From contig WBMV01008392.1 of NCBI GenBank assembly GCA_013396655.1, positions 1 to 64,000 of the forward strand: 64,000 nucleotides of DNA, read 5' to 3'. The translations under genes and the position numbers were made by a program. The DNA is from Campylorhamphus procurvoides. Lineage: Eukaryota; Chordata; Aves; Passeriformes; Dendrocolaptidae. The first letter of the stretch is position 1. Every line of letters begins with the position of its first letter. Positions 1 through 10,470 of this stretch are shown here, in pieces. The notes beneath the pieces were generated by a model, which searched no databases, had not been told where the DNA came from, and saw only the letters and a list, made by a program, of their open reading frames with translations.

Positions 1-172
1 ACAGGAAAACCTTCTCCACTGGGAGAAAAGTACCACAGTTTGGGCTGCTGTGGGTACCTTGCCCTGGGACTGGTCCCTGGGATGGCACCCACTGGGACCA
101 GCCTGCAGCACCCACCAGGGCAGCACCCCCAGCCCACGGCCCTGGGACCCAGGGCAGCACCCAGAGACTGTG

Positions 173-272
173 CCAGAGCTGCCACTCCTGTATCCCNTGA
201 GCAACACTGGGTTGCCCACCTTGTTTGTCTCCAAGGCTGGGATAGAAACCAGAGCTGCCACTCCTGTATCCC
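173..272. other. Single-N assembly join flanked by a repeated 24-mer
   Basis: A lone N lies at 197. The 24 bases immediately before it (173-196) occur again at 249-272, in the same orientation and without mismatch. Repeated sequence beside a one-base gap is what is expected when two contig ends that overlap or share a haplotype are abutted instead of merged. A real short duplication is possible but less likely. The open frames crossing 40-624 pass through this N and are not credible genes. Confidence 0.7.
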
Positions 273-299
273 ACAGCACTTCCACTTTGGCCACTTCCA

Positions 300-1944
300 C
301 AGAAACATCCCCCAGCCTGTCACTTTTGCCACTGAATTCCAAAGAGATGCTCTGTTTTCGCTGCCAAAACATCCCTTGCCTTGCATTCAGCTTCCCAGCT
401 TCTCTTCTCTGGGTCTGCTCCCAGAGAGGAACATCATGCCTATGGATCCGAGTTATAACTTTCAGTTAAATTTATCTAAAGGGCAGATTTTTGTCATTTT
501 TGAAGGGAGAAAGCACTTTAGAAATGTGCAGGCGAATAAAGAAAACCAAACTGTTCCTATCTGTTTACAAAACCTCAAGCTCTGTCACCGTAATGTAAAG
601 GCTTTATGTTTTTATGTACTTTAGTCTGCACCATTCACTGTCACAGTTGCAGTTTGCAATTACAGGGAAGTGAGGCAGAAAATAGCAGTTCAAGAACGTA
701 TTAGAGTAATGAAGTTTGAGCTATTATTTGAAAGGTTGTTGTTATTTTAATAAATATTTAATCTTCCTAGCTGCATGGATCCCTAATTGATCTTTAACTG
801 TTATTGTTCCTGGCCGGTTCTCATCAGCTTCTAATTGCTGTTTTAAGGCAACGGGGAATCAAGAGGATAATGTGCAGTGGCTGTGCAAGATTGTTTCACT
901 ACACTGTTCAAACATGCTTAATAAAGGAGTTTTAGCAGCTCGTCACCAGAAAGGGAAAATGAAGCTCGTATCAGCTGCTCTAATGTTGTTCTCACACTTC
1001 CATGGCTGTATCCCGATAAATCCTCACTCCTAATTCAGAGTTCATGCCCAGGTTAGGGGAATGTAGATTGATAAAAGCTTTTCCTATTAATTGGGTGCAG
1101 ACACTTCACAGTGCTGAACTAAAGCCTTTTGGCTGGTTATTGAGAAACCTCTTCCAGAAGTCATGGAGACTCATGGGATGGGTAGAACAAACCCTTTCGG
1201 ATCTGCCTCTGTTATTATGATAAATAATAAGTTTGTGCCCTGAGTCTGGCTGGGACAAAGCTAATTTTCTTTTCAGCACAGTGTCAACTCCTTCTGTTTG
1301 TTTGTTTGACTTGAGCCAAGCAACAGCACAAGAGGCAATGGGGACCTGCCCATGGGTGGCAGTGCCTGCAGGGAGGGCACAGAATTAGGCTGTGGTGTTG
1401 GATTTGTTTCCAAGCAGCGGTGCAGAAATAGAAGTGGGGTTTGGAACTACATGATCTTCAAGGCCCCTCCCACCCCAAATTCTTCAATGACTCTATTTAG
1501 TTAACTTTGCTCGTGTGTTACACTTATAAACTAGAGAATTATGACATTTTGTTCTCCTGGTTTATGTATAACATGATTTATATCATTACTTTTTGCAGTT
1601 TTCCTTAAGAAATAACCACGAGTCTTGCCATGGTGATTGCTGCCCGGTGACTCTGCTGGAGGATGCCACTCACCCCACTTTGGCACCGAGATACATTTGA
1701 GGATCTCAGCTCTAATTACTACTTTGCTGATATATTTCAGGCTCCACGCTTTGATGGGCAGATGCCTGCCCAGCCAATAAGAACTGATTGAAGTGCTCTG
1801 ACAAACATATGCTCGTTTGGATTTCTCCACTGATGCCACACACATTTCCAATGCGCTCCCTGCGAGGGGCTGATGGAATTAAATATTGTTTTCTGAACAC
1901 AGGTCAGGCAATTGCCCATCGCGTTCCTGGGTCAGGAGCAGGCA
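300..1944. other. Unique non-coding DNA, possible conserved element near 700-1080
   Basis: I recognise no repeat or exon. The part from about 700 to 1080 is AT-rich and carries several homeodomain-type cores (ctaattgat near 783, ctaattgct near 832, cctaattcag near 1030). This texture is typical of vertebrate conserved non-coding elements, but conservation cannot be judged from one sequence. The short open frames at 1531-1919 on the minus strand have no recognisable domain and no supporting context. Confidence 0.3.
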
Positions 1945-2157
1945 ATTTGCATCAGTTTGCATATTTCTGTTTGGGGAAGGATGAGATCTGCTGTTTAATT
2001 TGTTTTGAAATGCTTATCAGTGGCTGAGAAGAGCTGTGCATTTGCATGTGATCCTTTGTGACATTGTTCAATATTTGTCGGGATTGCAGGCGCATGCAAA
2101 TCACCCCTGGCTGATTAGAACAGCCCAGGGCTGCCCACACCATTTGCATATGCAAAT
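1945..2157. promoter_or_regulatory. Cluster of five octamer motifs with a 16-bp palindrome (candidate POU-factor element)
   Basis: Exact ATGCAAAT octamers, in either orientation, lie at 1945-1952, 2040-2047, 2094-2101, 2142-2149 and 2150-2157. A near match (TTTGCAT) is at 1956-1962. The last two abut head to head and form the perfect palindrome ATTTGCATATGCAAAT at 2142-2157. Octamers are the established binding site of POU-domain proteins (OCT1/OCT2, OCT4, BRN families), and palindromic arrangements allow dimer binding. A regulatory role and the target gene are inference; no gene is visible nearby. Elsewhere in the window I found only seven scattered octamers. Confidence 0.45.
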
Positions 2158-2303
2158 AGCACTGGGGGGGTGGGGGCCTGGGACAAGATTTCTGTTCCAA
2201 ATTAGTGCAGGTCGTTTGCAAGGAGAGAAGTTACAACTTCTGGCATAGAAAAGTGTCTTTGAGATGACACGATCGAGGGTGTGGGATGGGATCCCAAAAA
2301 CCC

Positions 2304-2440
2304 AGGAAGTGTCCCAGGCCAGGTTGGACGGGGCTTGGAGCACCCTGGGCTGGTGGGAGGTGTCCCTGCCCACGGCAGGGGGTGGCACTGGAGGGGCTTT
2401 GAGGTCCCTTCCCACCCTTTCTGGGATTTTGTGGTTGTGA
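2304..2440 (+). mobile_element. CR1 LINE, short 3' fragment
   Basis: This is the 3' end of a CR1 element in sense orientation. The block starts at 'ggaagtgtcccaggccagg', passes through 'gcttggagcaccctgggctgg' and ends in the usual 'gaggtcccttcccaccc' tail. CR1 elements are bird/reptile non-LTR retrotransposons that insert with severe 5' truncation, so a 140-bp tail is a normal dead copy. It matches the tails at 3850-3999, 22705-22873 and 43430-43570 closely, which suggests the same young subfamily. Confidence 0.9.
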
Positions 2441-3184
2441 TAAATTCTTTGCCCTTGTAGACCAAGTTCTGTGTTCAAGGCCAGGTGGAGGAGTCACACA
2501 GTTCTTTCCACGGAGGGAAGGTTTTTTCATCTTGCTTGCAATTCACAATTGATTTAAAAAATCCTTTTACTAAACGTAGAAACATTTAATCATAGGATTT
2601 CTGAACTCAGTTGCAATTGTTAAACTGTGTCCCTGAGAGTTCATTGTGGTGTTTTACCACCCAGAGACAAGTACAAACTCCTTGAGATCTGTGGTCTCAA
2701 AGCAGGTGAGCTTGGACTGCTTTGAGACTCTGGAGATGAGCACTCACACCCATTGCCCCACTGGATTCCAGGTAAATCCAGTTGGCTTTGGAACTGCTTC
2801 TTCAATCTGGCCAATATCCATCACTTAATTTACTCCATCATTATGGTCGTGATGAGGGTGGTGTTTACAGAACAGGGTAACGATGGAACCACACTGGCTA
2901 ATTAAAGCTAATACACTTCTGATGTTTTTCTTAATTAGTCCCAGGGGAAATGGGCATTCAGCATGCTGAATTTCCATGCTGATTAGAAATAAAGTTGGGA
3001 TTTTATCTGGGAGAACAAGATAGTGGCAGCTGGAGAGTCACCAGAGGACAGGAGCAATGAGCACATTGTATGACCACTTTTAATAAACAATTTGTCAAGT
3101 CACATTCATTTTTCCCCCCCATTCAGCCAGTTTATCAAGGACATTCTCCTAAGGGGTCATAATTTTGCATCTCCCCTAAGTTAT
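2441..3184. other. Unique AT-rich non-coding DNA
   Basis: I see no repeat family, RNA gene or convincing exon. It has a C run near 3114-3120 and several TTAATTA/CTAATTA-like cores at 2820-2990. Confidence 0.4.
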
Positions 3185-3999
3185 TTGGGTGGGCAGCGCA
3201 GGAGGTTTGAGGAAGGAGCTGACTGAGATGGGAAGAAGGACAGGATGGTATCCAGAGGGACCTGGACAGGCTCGGGAAGGGAACCATGGGAATGCCATGA
3301 GGTTTGACATGGCCAAGTGCTGGTGCTGCACCCTGGTGAGGACAACCCCTGGGATCAATGCAGGCTGGGATGAGCAGGTGGAGCAGCACTGGCAGAAGGA
3401 CTTTGGGGGCTGCTGGGGGAGAGGCTGGACCTGCCCTGGGCTGGTCCCACAGCGTGGACAGCAGGATGGGGGGGATTCTGCCCCTCTGCCCCCCCAGGTG
3501 AGACCCCACCTGCAGAGCTGTCTCCAACACAGGGACCTGTTGGAGCACAAGGACCAGAGGAGGCACCAGGATGGTCAGAGGATGGAGCAGCTCTGCAGGG
3601 AGGGAAGGCTGGGACAGCTGGCATTGTCCAGCCTGGAGAAGAGAAGCTTTGGGGTGACCCCATTGTGGCCTTGCAGTGCCTGAAGGGGCTACAGGAAACA
3701 TGGAGAGAGACCATTGACAAGGGATGGAGGGACAGGACAAGGGGAATGGGTTCCCACTGCCAGAGGGCAGGGTGGGATGGGATATTGGGAAGGAATTGCT
3801 GGCTGGGAGGGTGGGCAGGCCCTGGCACAGGGTGCCCAGAGAAGCTGTGGCTGCCCCTGGATCCCTGGAAGTGTCCAAGGCCAGGTTGGACGGGGCTTGG
3901 AGCACCCTGGGCTGGTGGAAGGTGTCCCTGCCCATGGCAGGGGTGGCACTGGGTGGGCTTTGAGGTCCCTTCCATCCCAAACCATCCTATGATTCTATG
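3185..3999 (+). mobile_element. CR1 LINE, about 815-bp 3' fragment including the end of ORF2
   Basis: One of the longest CR1 copies here. The segment from about 3240 ('ccagagggacctggacaggctc') corresponds to the C-terminal part of the CR1 ORF2 region. It continues through 'gattctgcccctctgcc' (3475-3490) and 'cctggagaagagaagctt' (about 3632) into the 3' UTR and terminates at 'catcctatgattctatga' (3982-3999), the characteristic CR1 end. The reading frame is broken by stops and frameshifts, so it is an inactive 5'-truncated copy. Open frames on both strands here are shadows of this element. Confidence 0.93.
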
Positions 4000-5499
4000 A
4001 CACCTGCAGGTGATAACTTTTAATCCTTTCCCAATAAAAGCAAAACCAAATCCTAAATATTGAGGGAGTGCAATTATTTATTAATTTTTATCTCATGGAA
4101 CATTATCATGCACTGAAGGACACCCCAAACTCCAAAGAAATACTGCCATTTTAGTAAAAATTGGGCATTGTGAAGATTGTTCTGCTTTTGTTGGAGCACA
4201 TCCCTGTGTTTTTGCAGCTATGCCATGAGACACCTGTTGATCCAGAACATGGAAAGAGGGTTTTGTAGCAGTGTGGCATAGCAGGTATTTGGCAAGAGGA
4301 AGGAAGGAATTATTTTGATTTTCCTGGCTGGATCAACCCCAGAGCTGAGCGTGGGTGTGCATGAAATGAGGAGGCATCGAGGAGAGTGATTTAAAGTGCC
4401 AGCTGAGAGTGGTAAAGTGCTCTGTGCATTAGAGTAAGTGGCAGAGGAATCATGAGCTGCATCTGGTTTGCATCATTTAGAAAGTTGTAACCTGGTAGAA
4501 AATGGACTCGGTGCTAAAATCACTGCACTAATTAGAACTGAGCTTTATTCTGGAGTTTCACCTCTTCTTTATGACAATCAGCTTCAAAAAGCGAGTGAAC
4601 AGGAGAGTTTAGCTCGTTCTTCCTACTGCGCAGAGGAATTATCATTCTGAGGCTAAGCCTGTGTTGAAACTAGTGCAAATAAAGCAGCAGGAATCTGGAT
4701 TTAATCTTTTTGTCTGTACTTGTGCATGTGCCTATATGCAGACATGTTCTCTTAATGAAATTTTATTGGAGAAGTTAAAAAATCCTGGAGAAAAAAAAAA
4801 GCCAAAACCCTCTACACGTTAAACAGTCAGATTCCCATTTTTAAAGGTAGTATATTTATTTCAGTTGTTATTTGTATAAATGAGTATCCATACTGCCTTT
4901 ATGAGCCAAATAGAGCCAATTTAGGCTGCTGAAGGAGCTACAGAAAATCATGTGAAAGGATTTATTGCCACATATATAAGTCACCTAATTGTGTTGTTTC
5001 TGCAGCTTAATATTGGACTGTAAAACTTACCTGAGTTGAGTGGAATGCATTTTTCTGGCTTTTTCTGTAACTAAGCCAGGGGATGTGGGAGCAGATCAGT
5101 GCTGGGAAGAGACAAGGACAGGCTGTTGGCTCCCTCTGACCCCACAGTCTCCCAGAAATGATCTTTGGGGCTTTCACAGAGTCCCCTGCATGGACACTCC
5201 CCACATCTGGCCACCTCCCCACATCTGGCCACAAGCAGTGCACATTTAGACGCCAGGAATTATGTCTTCCTGACCAGGAAAAAAGGATATCTGGAGATTT
5301 TCCCTGGGACAGAGGGTTGGAGGGCACCAAAGCAAGTCCCAGGTCATGTACCAGCACCGAGGAAGCGAAAAACCCCAACCCACAGTTTGTGATTTCCCCC
5401 TTAATTAGCAAAGGGGAACATCCCTGAACAGCTTCCACCTTCCTTGAACACATGGAATGCAAGTCAAGGATTCTTTCTTCCACTCACAACAAGCACCAC
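4000..5499. other. Unique AT-rich non-coding DNA
   Basis: No repeat family is recognised. A 17-bp direct duplication (tccccacatctggccac) lies at 5198-5214 and 5216-5232. The open frames at 5007-5483 are low in complexity and show no domain. Confidence 0.4.
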
Positions 5500-5888
5500 A
5501 AGGATGGTGGAGGGGAAGCCATATGAGAAGAGGCTGAAGGCACCAGGTCTGGTCAGCTGGAGGAGAAGAGATGGAGGGCAGAGCTCAGTGGGGGCTGCAG
5601 CTCCATCTCTGCTCTGTGTGACAGGGGCAGCACCCAGGGAAGGGCTGGAGCTGTGTCAGGGCAGGCTCAGGGGGGATCTCAGGGAAAGGTCCTTCCCCCA
5701 GAGGGTGGTGGGCACTGCCCAGGCTCCCCAGGGCAGTGGGCACAGCCCCCAGGCTGCCAGAGCTGCAGGAGGGTTTGGCTGATGCTCTGGGGCACAGGGT
5801 GGGATTGGTGGGGTGTCTGTGCAGGGCCAGGGGTTGGACTGGATGGTCCTTGTGGGTCCCTTCCCACTCAGGACATTCTGTGATCTCC
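5500..5888 (+). mobile_element. CR1 LINE 3' fragment, second subfamily
   Basis: A sense CR1 copy that belongs to a different subfamily from the one at 3185-3999. It contains 'ggaaaggtccttcccccag' (5684 on), 'ggtggtgggcactgcccagg' and 'ggttggactggatggtcctt', and ends near 'aggacattctgtgatct'. The same subfamily recurs at 28690-29098 (+), 36707-37032 (-) and 45113-45348 (+, truncated at an N). Confidence 0.9.
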
Positions 5889-7667
5889 TGGCTTCACTTC
5901 ATGCCCCCCAGATTTTGCACTAAAGGAGAAAAGCTGATCCCTTTTCGCCCTTTTCCTGCCCCTTAGGATTTCACAGACCTCAGCCATGTCTCCAAACTGG
6001 AATGTCCCCACATGAGTTTTGTCCAGGATGAAGCATTGTCATGTTCTTCTGAGGTATCTGCAGTTCTGGCCAGCACACTGGAGAGCAACCTGGAAAATTC
6101 AGGGCTAAGCTAGTCCAGCCATTCCTTTCTAAACCTTCTTGCCATTCTCCTGCAGATCAGGTAGGAAAGGGACTTGTAAAATGACCTCCTCCTGTGATGA
6201 ATACATAATATTAAAGAAGTATTTCTTGTGGAATAGTCCACAAAGTGTTATTTTAGGGATTTCTGAAGGCTATTAAGAATTTGTACCAGTTCAATTATAG
6301 CTTTAGGAATTGATTTTAAGGAACCTTGATGTTTCTAATCAGCTTTTAAGGAAAGGATGGGAGATTTCAGTTATTGGACTATCGGCTGCTTTTTTCCCCA
6401 CAGCAGACAAACAATCTTCAACTTTCTGCATGTGGAATATCCAATATTAAAGGAAAGGCCTCTAGAGTGCAAAGGATGTTAATGATTTTTTAATTATTAT
6501 TACTATATTTCAGAGCAAGTGGCTTGGAAATGTTTTGATTTCATTTGGAACTAATTAAAAAATCTTGTTTTCTTAGATGCAAAATTCCAAACCAGCGCCT
6601 TAATTGAGTGCACATTGGCTCCGACTTCCTCACACGAGCAACTAAAATTAGAATTCAGACACAATGGTGCTGGATTTGCAATTTAATGGCAGACCTTTAG
6701 GAATCCTGACAGTTTGCTCCAGGGGATAAAATACCAGTTGCCACTTTAAGAGATAAATGTTTCTCCCATTATCATCACAACATTTATGCAGCGATGACTA
6801 AGAGTGACGGGATAACTCTTTGCTGAAATGAATGGTGTGGTCAACAACCTTTCCATGGCAGATAAAAGCCTCGTGTCAAGTGATCTCAGTGACCAAGCTG
6901 GAGGTAACGTGGTGACCTGCCATAAATAAAGGGTCTCCATGGACAGGTCAGGCACCAAGGAACTGGCAGCTCCTCCAAAAGATCCTGCAGCAGAATTGAT
7001 GAACAAAAGAGATGTTGCCTTGGAGATGTTCAACCAGCACAAACCATGCAGCCTTAGATGCCTGATCCTGTGGGTTGCTGCGTTGGATAGAGACATAGAA
7101 ATATAGGAAGAAACTCATGGAGCAGCAGTTTTCCATCACATCTTACATTCCCATTTCTTTCTGAACCCTATTGCTGTGATAATTGCCCTACAGTCCTTTA
7201 CAGTGAATATCCCACAAAAAAAATGCAACAAACAGATGGAGAAAGGAGGAAAAAGGTACTGGAAAACTACAAACAAACCAATGCCAGGAGGCAGAAAGAA
7301 ATGAGGAGATAATTAATGAAGTTGTAGCACAAAAAGAGTAAAAGAAGCTACATTAGTCATTGATGTCACTACTAATAAAAATAGTCATGGCTTAAAATTG
7401 AGCAGATTATGAGGCAAGAGGAGAGTTCTGGAGGCAAAAGACCATTAAACCACTCAGCTCTGAGTGATGTGGCTGTGCTTCTGGAGGACAACCATCAGCC
7501 TGCAGTCCACTCTCACAAGGAGAGGCAACATTTCCAGGCGTGGAGTGGGCAGGATCATTCCCAAAGCCCAGATTTATGGTGGATTTAAAACACACACAAG
7601 ACATCAGGAGGGGGACATTTCCTCCTCAAGGAACCAGGGAGTTGAGTGAACTTGTATTATTAAAAAC
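5889..7667. other. Unique AT-rich non-coding DNA, possible conserved block 6480-6740
   Basis: No repeats or exons are recognised. The part from 6480 to 6740 is dense in TAAT/ATTA cores ('ttaattatta' near 6492, 'ggaactaattaaaa' near 6547) and lacks transposon remnants. Regulatory function is possible but untested. Confidence 0.3.
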
Positions 7668-8535
7668 ATAGAATGGGATCACAGGATCATTAAGGTTGGT
7701 CTCCAAGACCACAGAGCCCACCCTGTGCCCAATGCCCACCTTGTCCCCCAGCCCAGAGCTCTGAGTGCCACGGCCAGTCCTGCCTTGGGCACCTCCAGGG
7801 CTGGGCACTCCAACCCTCCCTGGGCAGCCCCTGCCAAGGCCTGACCACCCTTTCCAGGAGGAAATTCCTCCTGATATCCAACCTGAGGCTGTTCCCTCTG
7901 CTCCTGTCCTTGTTCCCTGGGAGCAGAGCCCGACCCCCCCCAGCTCCCCCCTCCTGGCAGGGACTTGCAGAGCCACAAGGTCCCCCCTGAGCCTCCTTTT
8001 CTCCAGGCTGAGACCCCCAGCTCCCTCAGCCCCTCCTGCTGCTCCAGACCCTTCCCCAGCCCTGTTCTCTTCCCTGGAAATACTCCAGCCCTTCGGGGTC
8101 TCTTCCAGGAGTGCCCAGAACTGGGCACAGCCCTCGAGGGGTCTCAGCAGTGCCAGCACAGGGTCGGGCACTGCCCTGGGGCTGTGACACCCCATGGCTG
8201 GCACAGCCCAGGGACCATTTGCCTCCTGCCCATCTGGGCACCCCTGGACACATCTGGGCATCCCTGGGTACCCCTGGGGACCCTTGGCACAGCTGGGCAT
8301 CCCTGGGTACCCGTGGGGACCCTTGGCACAGCTGGGCATCCCTGGGCACATCTGGGCACATCTGGACACATCTGGGCTCATGTCCAGCCTCTGTCACCAG
8401 CACCCCCAGTCCTTTCCCACCAGGCACTTCCCAGCCCTTCTGCCCCAGCCTGGGGAGTTCCCTGGGGTCGGTGTGACCCGAGGGCAGGACCTGGCACTGG
8501 CCTTGTTGTCCCTCACCCTGTGGGACCCTCTGTAT
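7668..8535 (-). mobile_element. CR1 LINE, about 870-bp antisense copy split by a minisatellite
   Basis: The 3' end lies at about 7668 ('aacatagaatgggatcacagg') and the copy runs leftwards into the ORF2 region. Diagnostic antisense blocks are 'cctccttttctccaggctgag' (7990-8010), 'ctcatgtccagcctctgtcacc' (about 8377) and 'gacctggcactggccttgttg' (8489-8509), which are the CR1 ORF2 C-terminal region read backwards. Between 8231 and 8383 the expected CR1 sequence is replaced by a tandem array, while CR1 resumes in register on the far side. The 251-codon minus-strand frame at 7626-8381 is a product of this element and array and is not a gene. Confidence 0.9.
8231..8383. repeat. 39-bp minisatellite inside a CR1 copy
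   Basis: Units start at 8254 and 8293 with a partial third at 8332. They are built from smaller steps of the form 'tgggcatccc' / 'tgggtacccc' / 'tggggaccct' / 'tggcacagc'. Shorter 10-mers (cacatctggg) continue on both edges. The array sits where CR1 normally has a short spacer upstream of 'ctcatgtccagcct', so it arose after the LINE inserted or was carried by its source copy. Confidence 0.85.
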
Positions 8536-10178
8536 AAAAGTGCCACATTTGTCCAGCAGTAAGACGAGACAAAAGGAAAAAGAGAAGGTTGTTGCCTGCC
8601 TTCCATCCCTTCAGGCCAAGGAAGACCCAAGAGTTCTGTCTTCAGCAAGGATGAAGCAATGTCAACACCAAAGGCAAGTTATTTCAAGACGAAGTCATAA
8701 TTTTTTTCTTTAAATGGCCTAGGAAGCAGAACCCCTTTTCTCTTTTGCCTTGACAACTTCATGTGCTTTATTAAATGCTGCAAATTGGAGTTCTCCTTGC
8801 TTTCAGATGGTTTGCAAAAGTCTTCCTCCTCACACAGGGTCAACGTTCTGCCGCTATTCCAATTCCCACACTCCCATAGGGAGCAGAGAAAGGTTTGTCA
8901 GAAGCCTGCAAAAGGAGACAAATGAGCTGGGCTCGAGTCTAATAACCTTCCTGAAGAAGACAAATGTGTGAATTGCAGAAGTTTCACCTGCAAAATCCCC
9001 ACTGATACACTAATTAAGAACGGATCTCTTCTACCACTGCGAAGGAAAAAAAGAAGGAAGAGGGAAAAAAGGACTCCTGAGAAAGACTGGGGAAGAAATA
9101 ACTGAATGGCTGAGAGGGGCTCCTTGTTGCCCCCCAACCCTTTGCTGGGGTAAGATTGCACACACCACGGTGATTTTAAACCAGACCCTGAAAGATTTAC
9201 TGACTTTTGGGGGAGCTGTAAACTGCATATAGTTTCCCACATGTAATCTCTGTCTCTGCCCTGTTTGCCTTTCTTAGGGCTCTAATTTGGTAAAGAAGAC
9301 TCTGCATGTATGTTTTTTAGTTCTTGTTTTTCTGACCCCCTCGCTGAACTGTGTCTCAAAGGGGTTTTTACAGGTTGTGTGGAGAAGGTTATTCATATCT
9401 CCTACATTTTCAGCTGCTGAGATTAAACCAGAGCTGCTGCCACCCTCTGTCCTGTGATCTTCACCCCAAGCCATCCAAACAACATCCTCTGATTTATGTG
9501 GCAGATCAGAAACAGCCCAGCTCAAAATACGAAACGATAATGGATGAAACTGGTAAACCAGTTACTTTTCAAGACCAGTTTTCACATTAGCATCAGTTTT
9601 GGTTTTTAAAAAAAAATATTTGAAAGCAAACTGTTGTGTGCCAGTAGTTTCCATGGTATTTCACCCAGTTGCTGAGTTTTATTCTAACTCAGATAGTTCT
9701 GAAACACTTCAAAGTAACTCATTAATATCCCTAATGCTTTGGAAATTACTTCTTTATCAGCAGCAAACTCTTCAGGAAAATGCTAGATGTGACATGTGAG
9801 TATCACAGCCTTGTTAAATGAGACTCATTAATTTTTATCTTGAGCAACACTGCTTTCTGATTTTCAAAGCCTTAATGGTATTTAATTTTATTTGGTTTTT
9901 TAATTCTAAATATTTCATCCTGCCTTGTCCTTGTCTGTAAAATGTGTGGGGATATCAGTGTACTTCAAAGGTTTGTGGTGAGAATAAATAATTTCAAGAT
10001 GATGAGATCTTTGAATCCTACAGCAATGACCTACCATAAGTGGATCACATAAACAAGTGTTTTCCCTTAATAATTCCACATTAATTTTAATAACTAAGCT
10101 GTTGATTGTGTCTGTCTTAAAGAGGGAAAAGTAATGGACACAAAATTCTGTCTGCAAGTGCCAAGAGGTTATCATAAA
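8536..10178. other. Unique AT-rich non-coding DNA
   Basis: Nothing recognisable apart from a purine tract at about 9041-9072 and T/A-rich runs near 9600-9620 and 9880-9910. Open frames are short and show no domain. Confidence 0.4.
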
Positions 10179-10470
10179 CACAGAATCTCAGAATGGGTTG
10201 GAAGGGACCTCAAAGTCCACCCAGTGCCACCTCAGCCATGGGAAGGGACACCTCCCACCAGCCCAGGTGGCTCCAACCTGGCCTTGGACACTTCCAGGGA
10301 TCCAGGGGCAGCCACAGCTTCTCTGCCCAACCTGTGCCAGGGCCTGCCCACCCTCCCAGGAGACAATTTCTTCTGTATCTCTGACCTAAAAACTAAAAAA
10401 GCAGAGGGGCAGAATCCCCTCCTGCCCACACTGCTATTGGGGCAGCCCAGGATGCTACAGGGTAGCAGGG
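10179..10470 (-). mobile_element. CR1 LINE with large internal deletion
   Basis: The 3' part (10179-10390) reads as antisense CR1 tail from 'cacagaatctcagaatgggttgg' to 'ccaggagacaatttcttct'. Directly after it, from about 10400, comes 'agcagaggggcagaatcccc' and 'ggggcagcccaggatgct', which in intact CR1 lies several hundred bases further upstream. The intervening segment is missing, so this is an internally deleted copy. Confidence 0.8.

Noticed and set aside
3135..3980. 281-codon minus-strand open frame
   Set aside because: Antisense of a CR1 fragment.
7626..8381. 251-codon minus-strand open frame
   Set aside because: It lies in an antisense CR1 copy and its minisatellite; several other frames in the same interval are equally open because of high GC.
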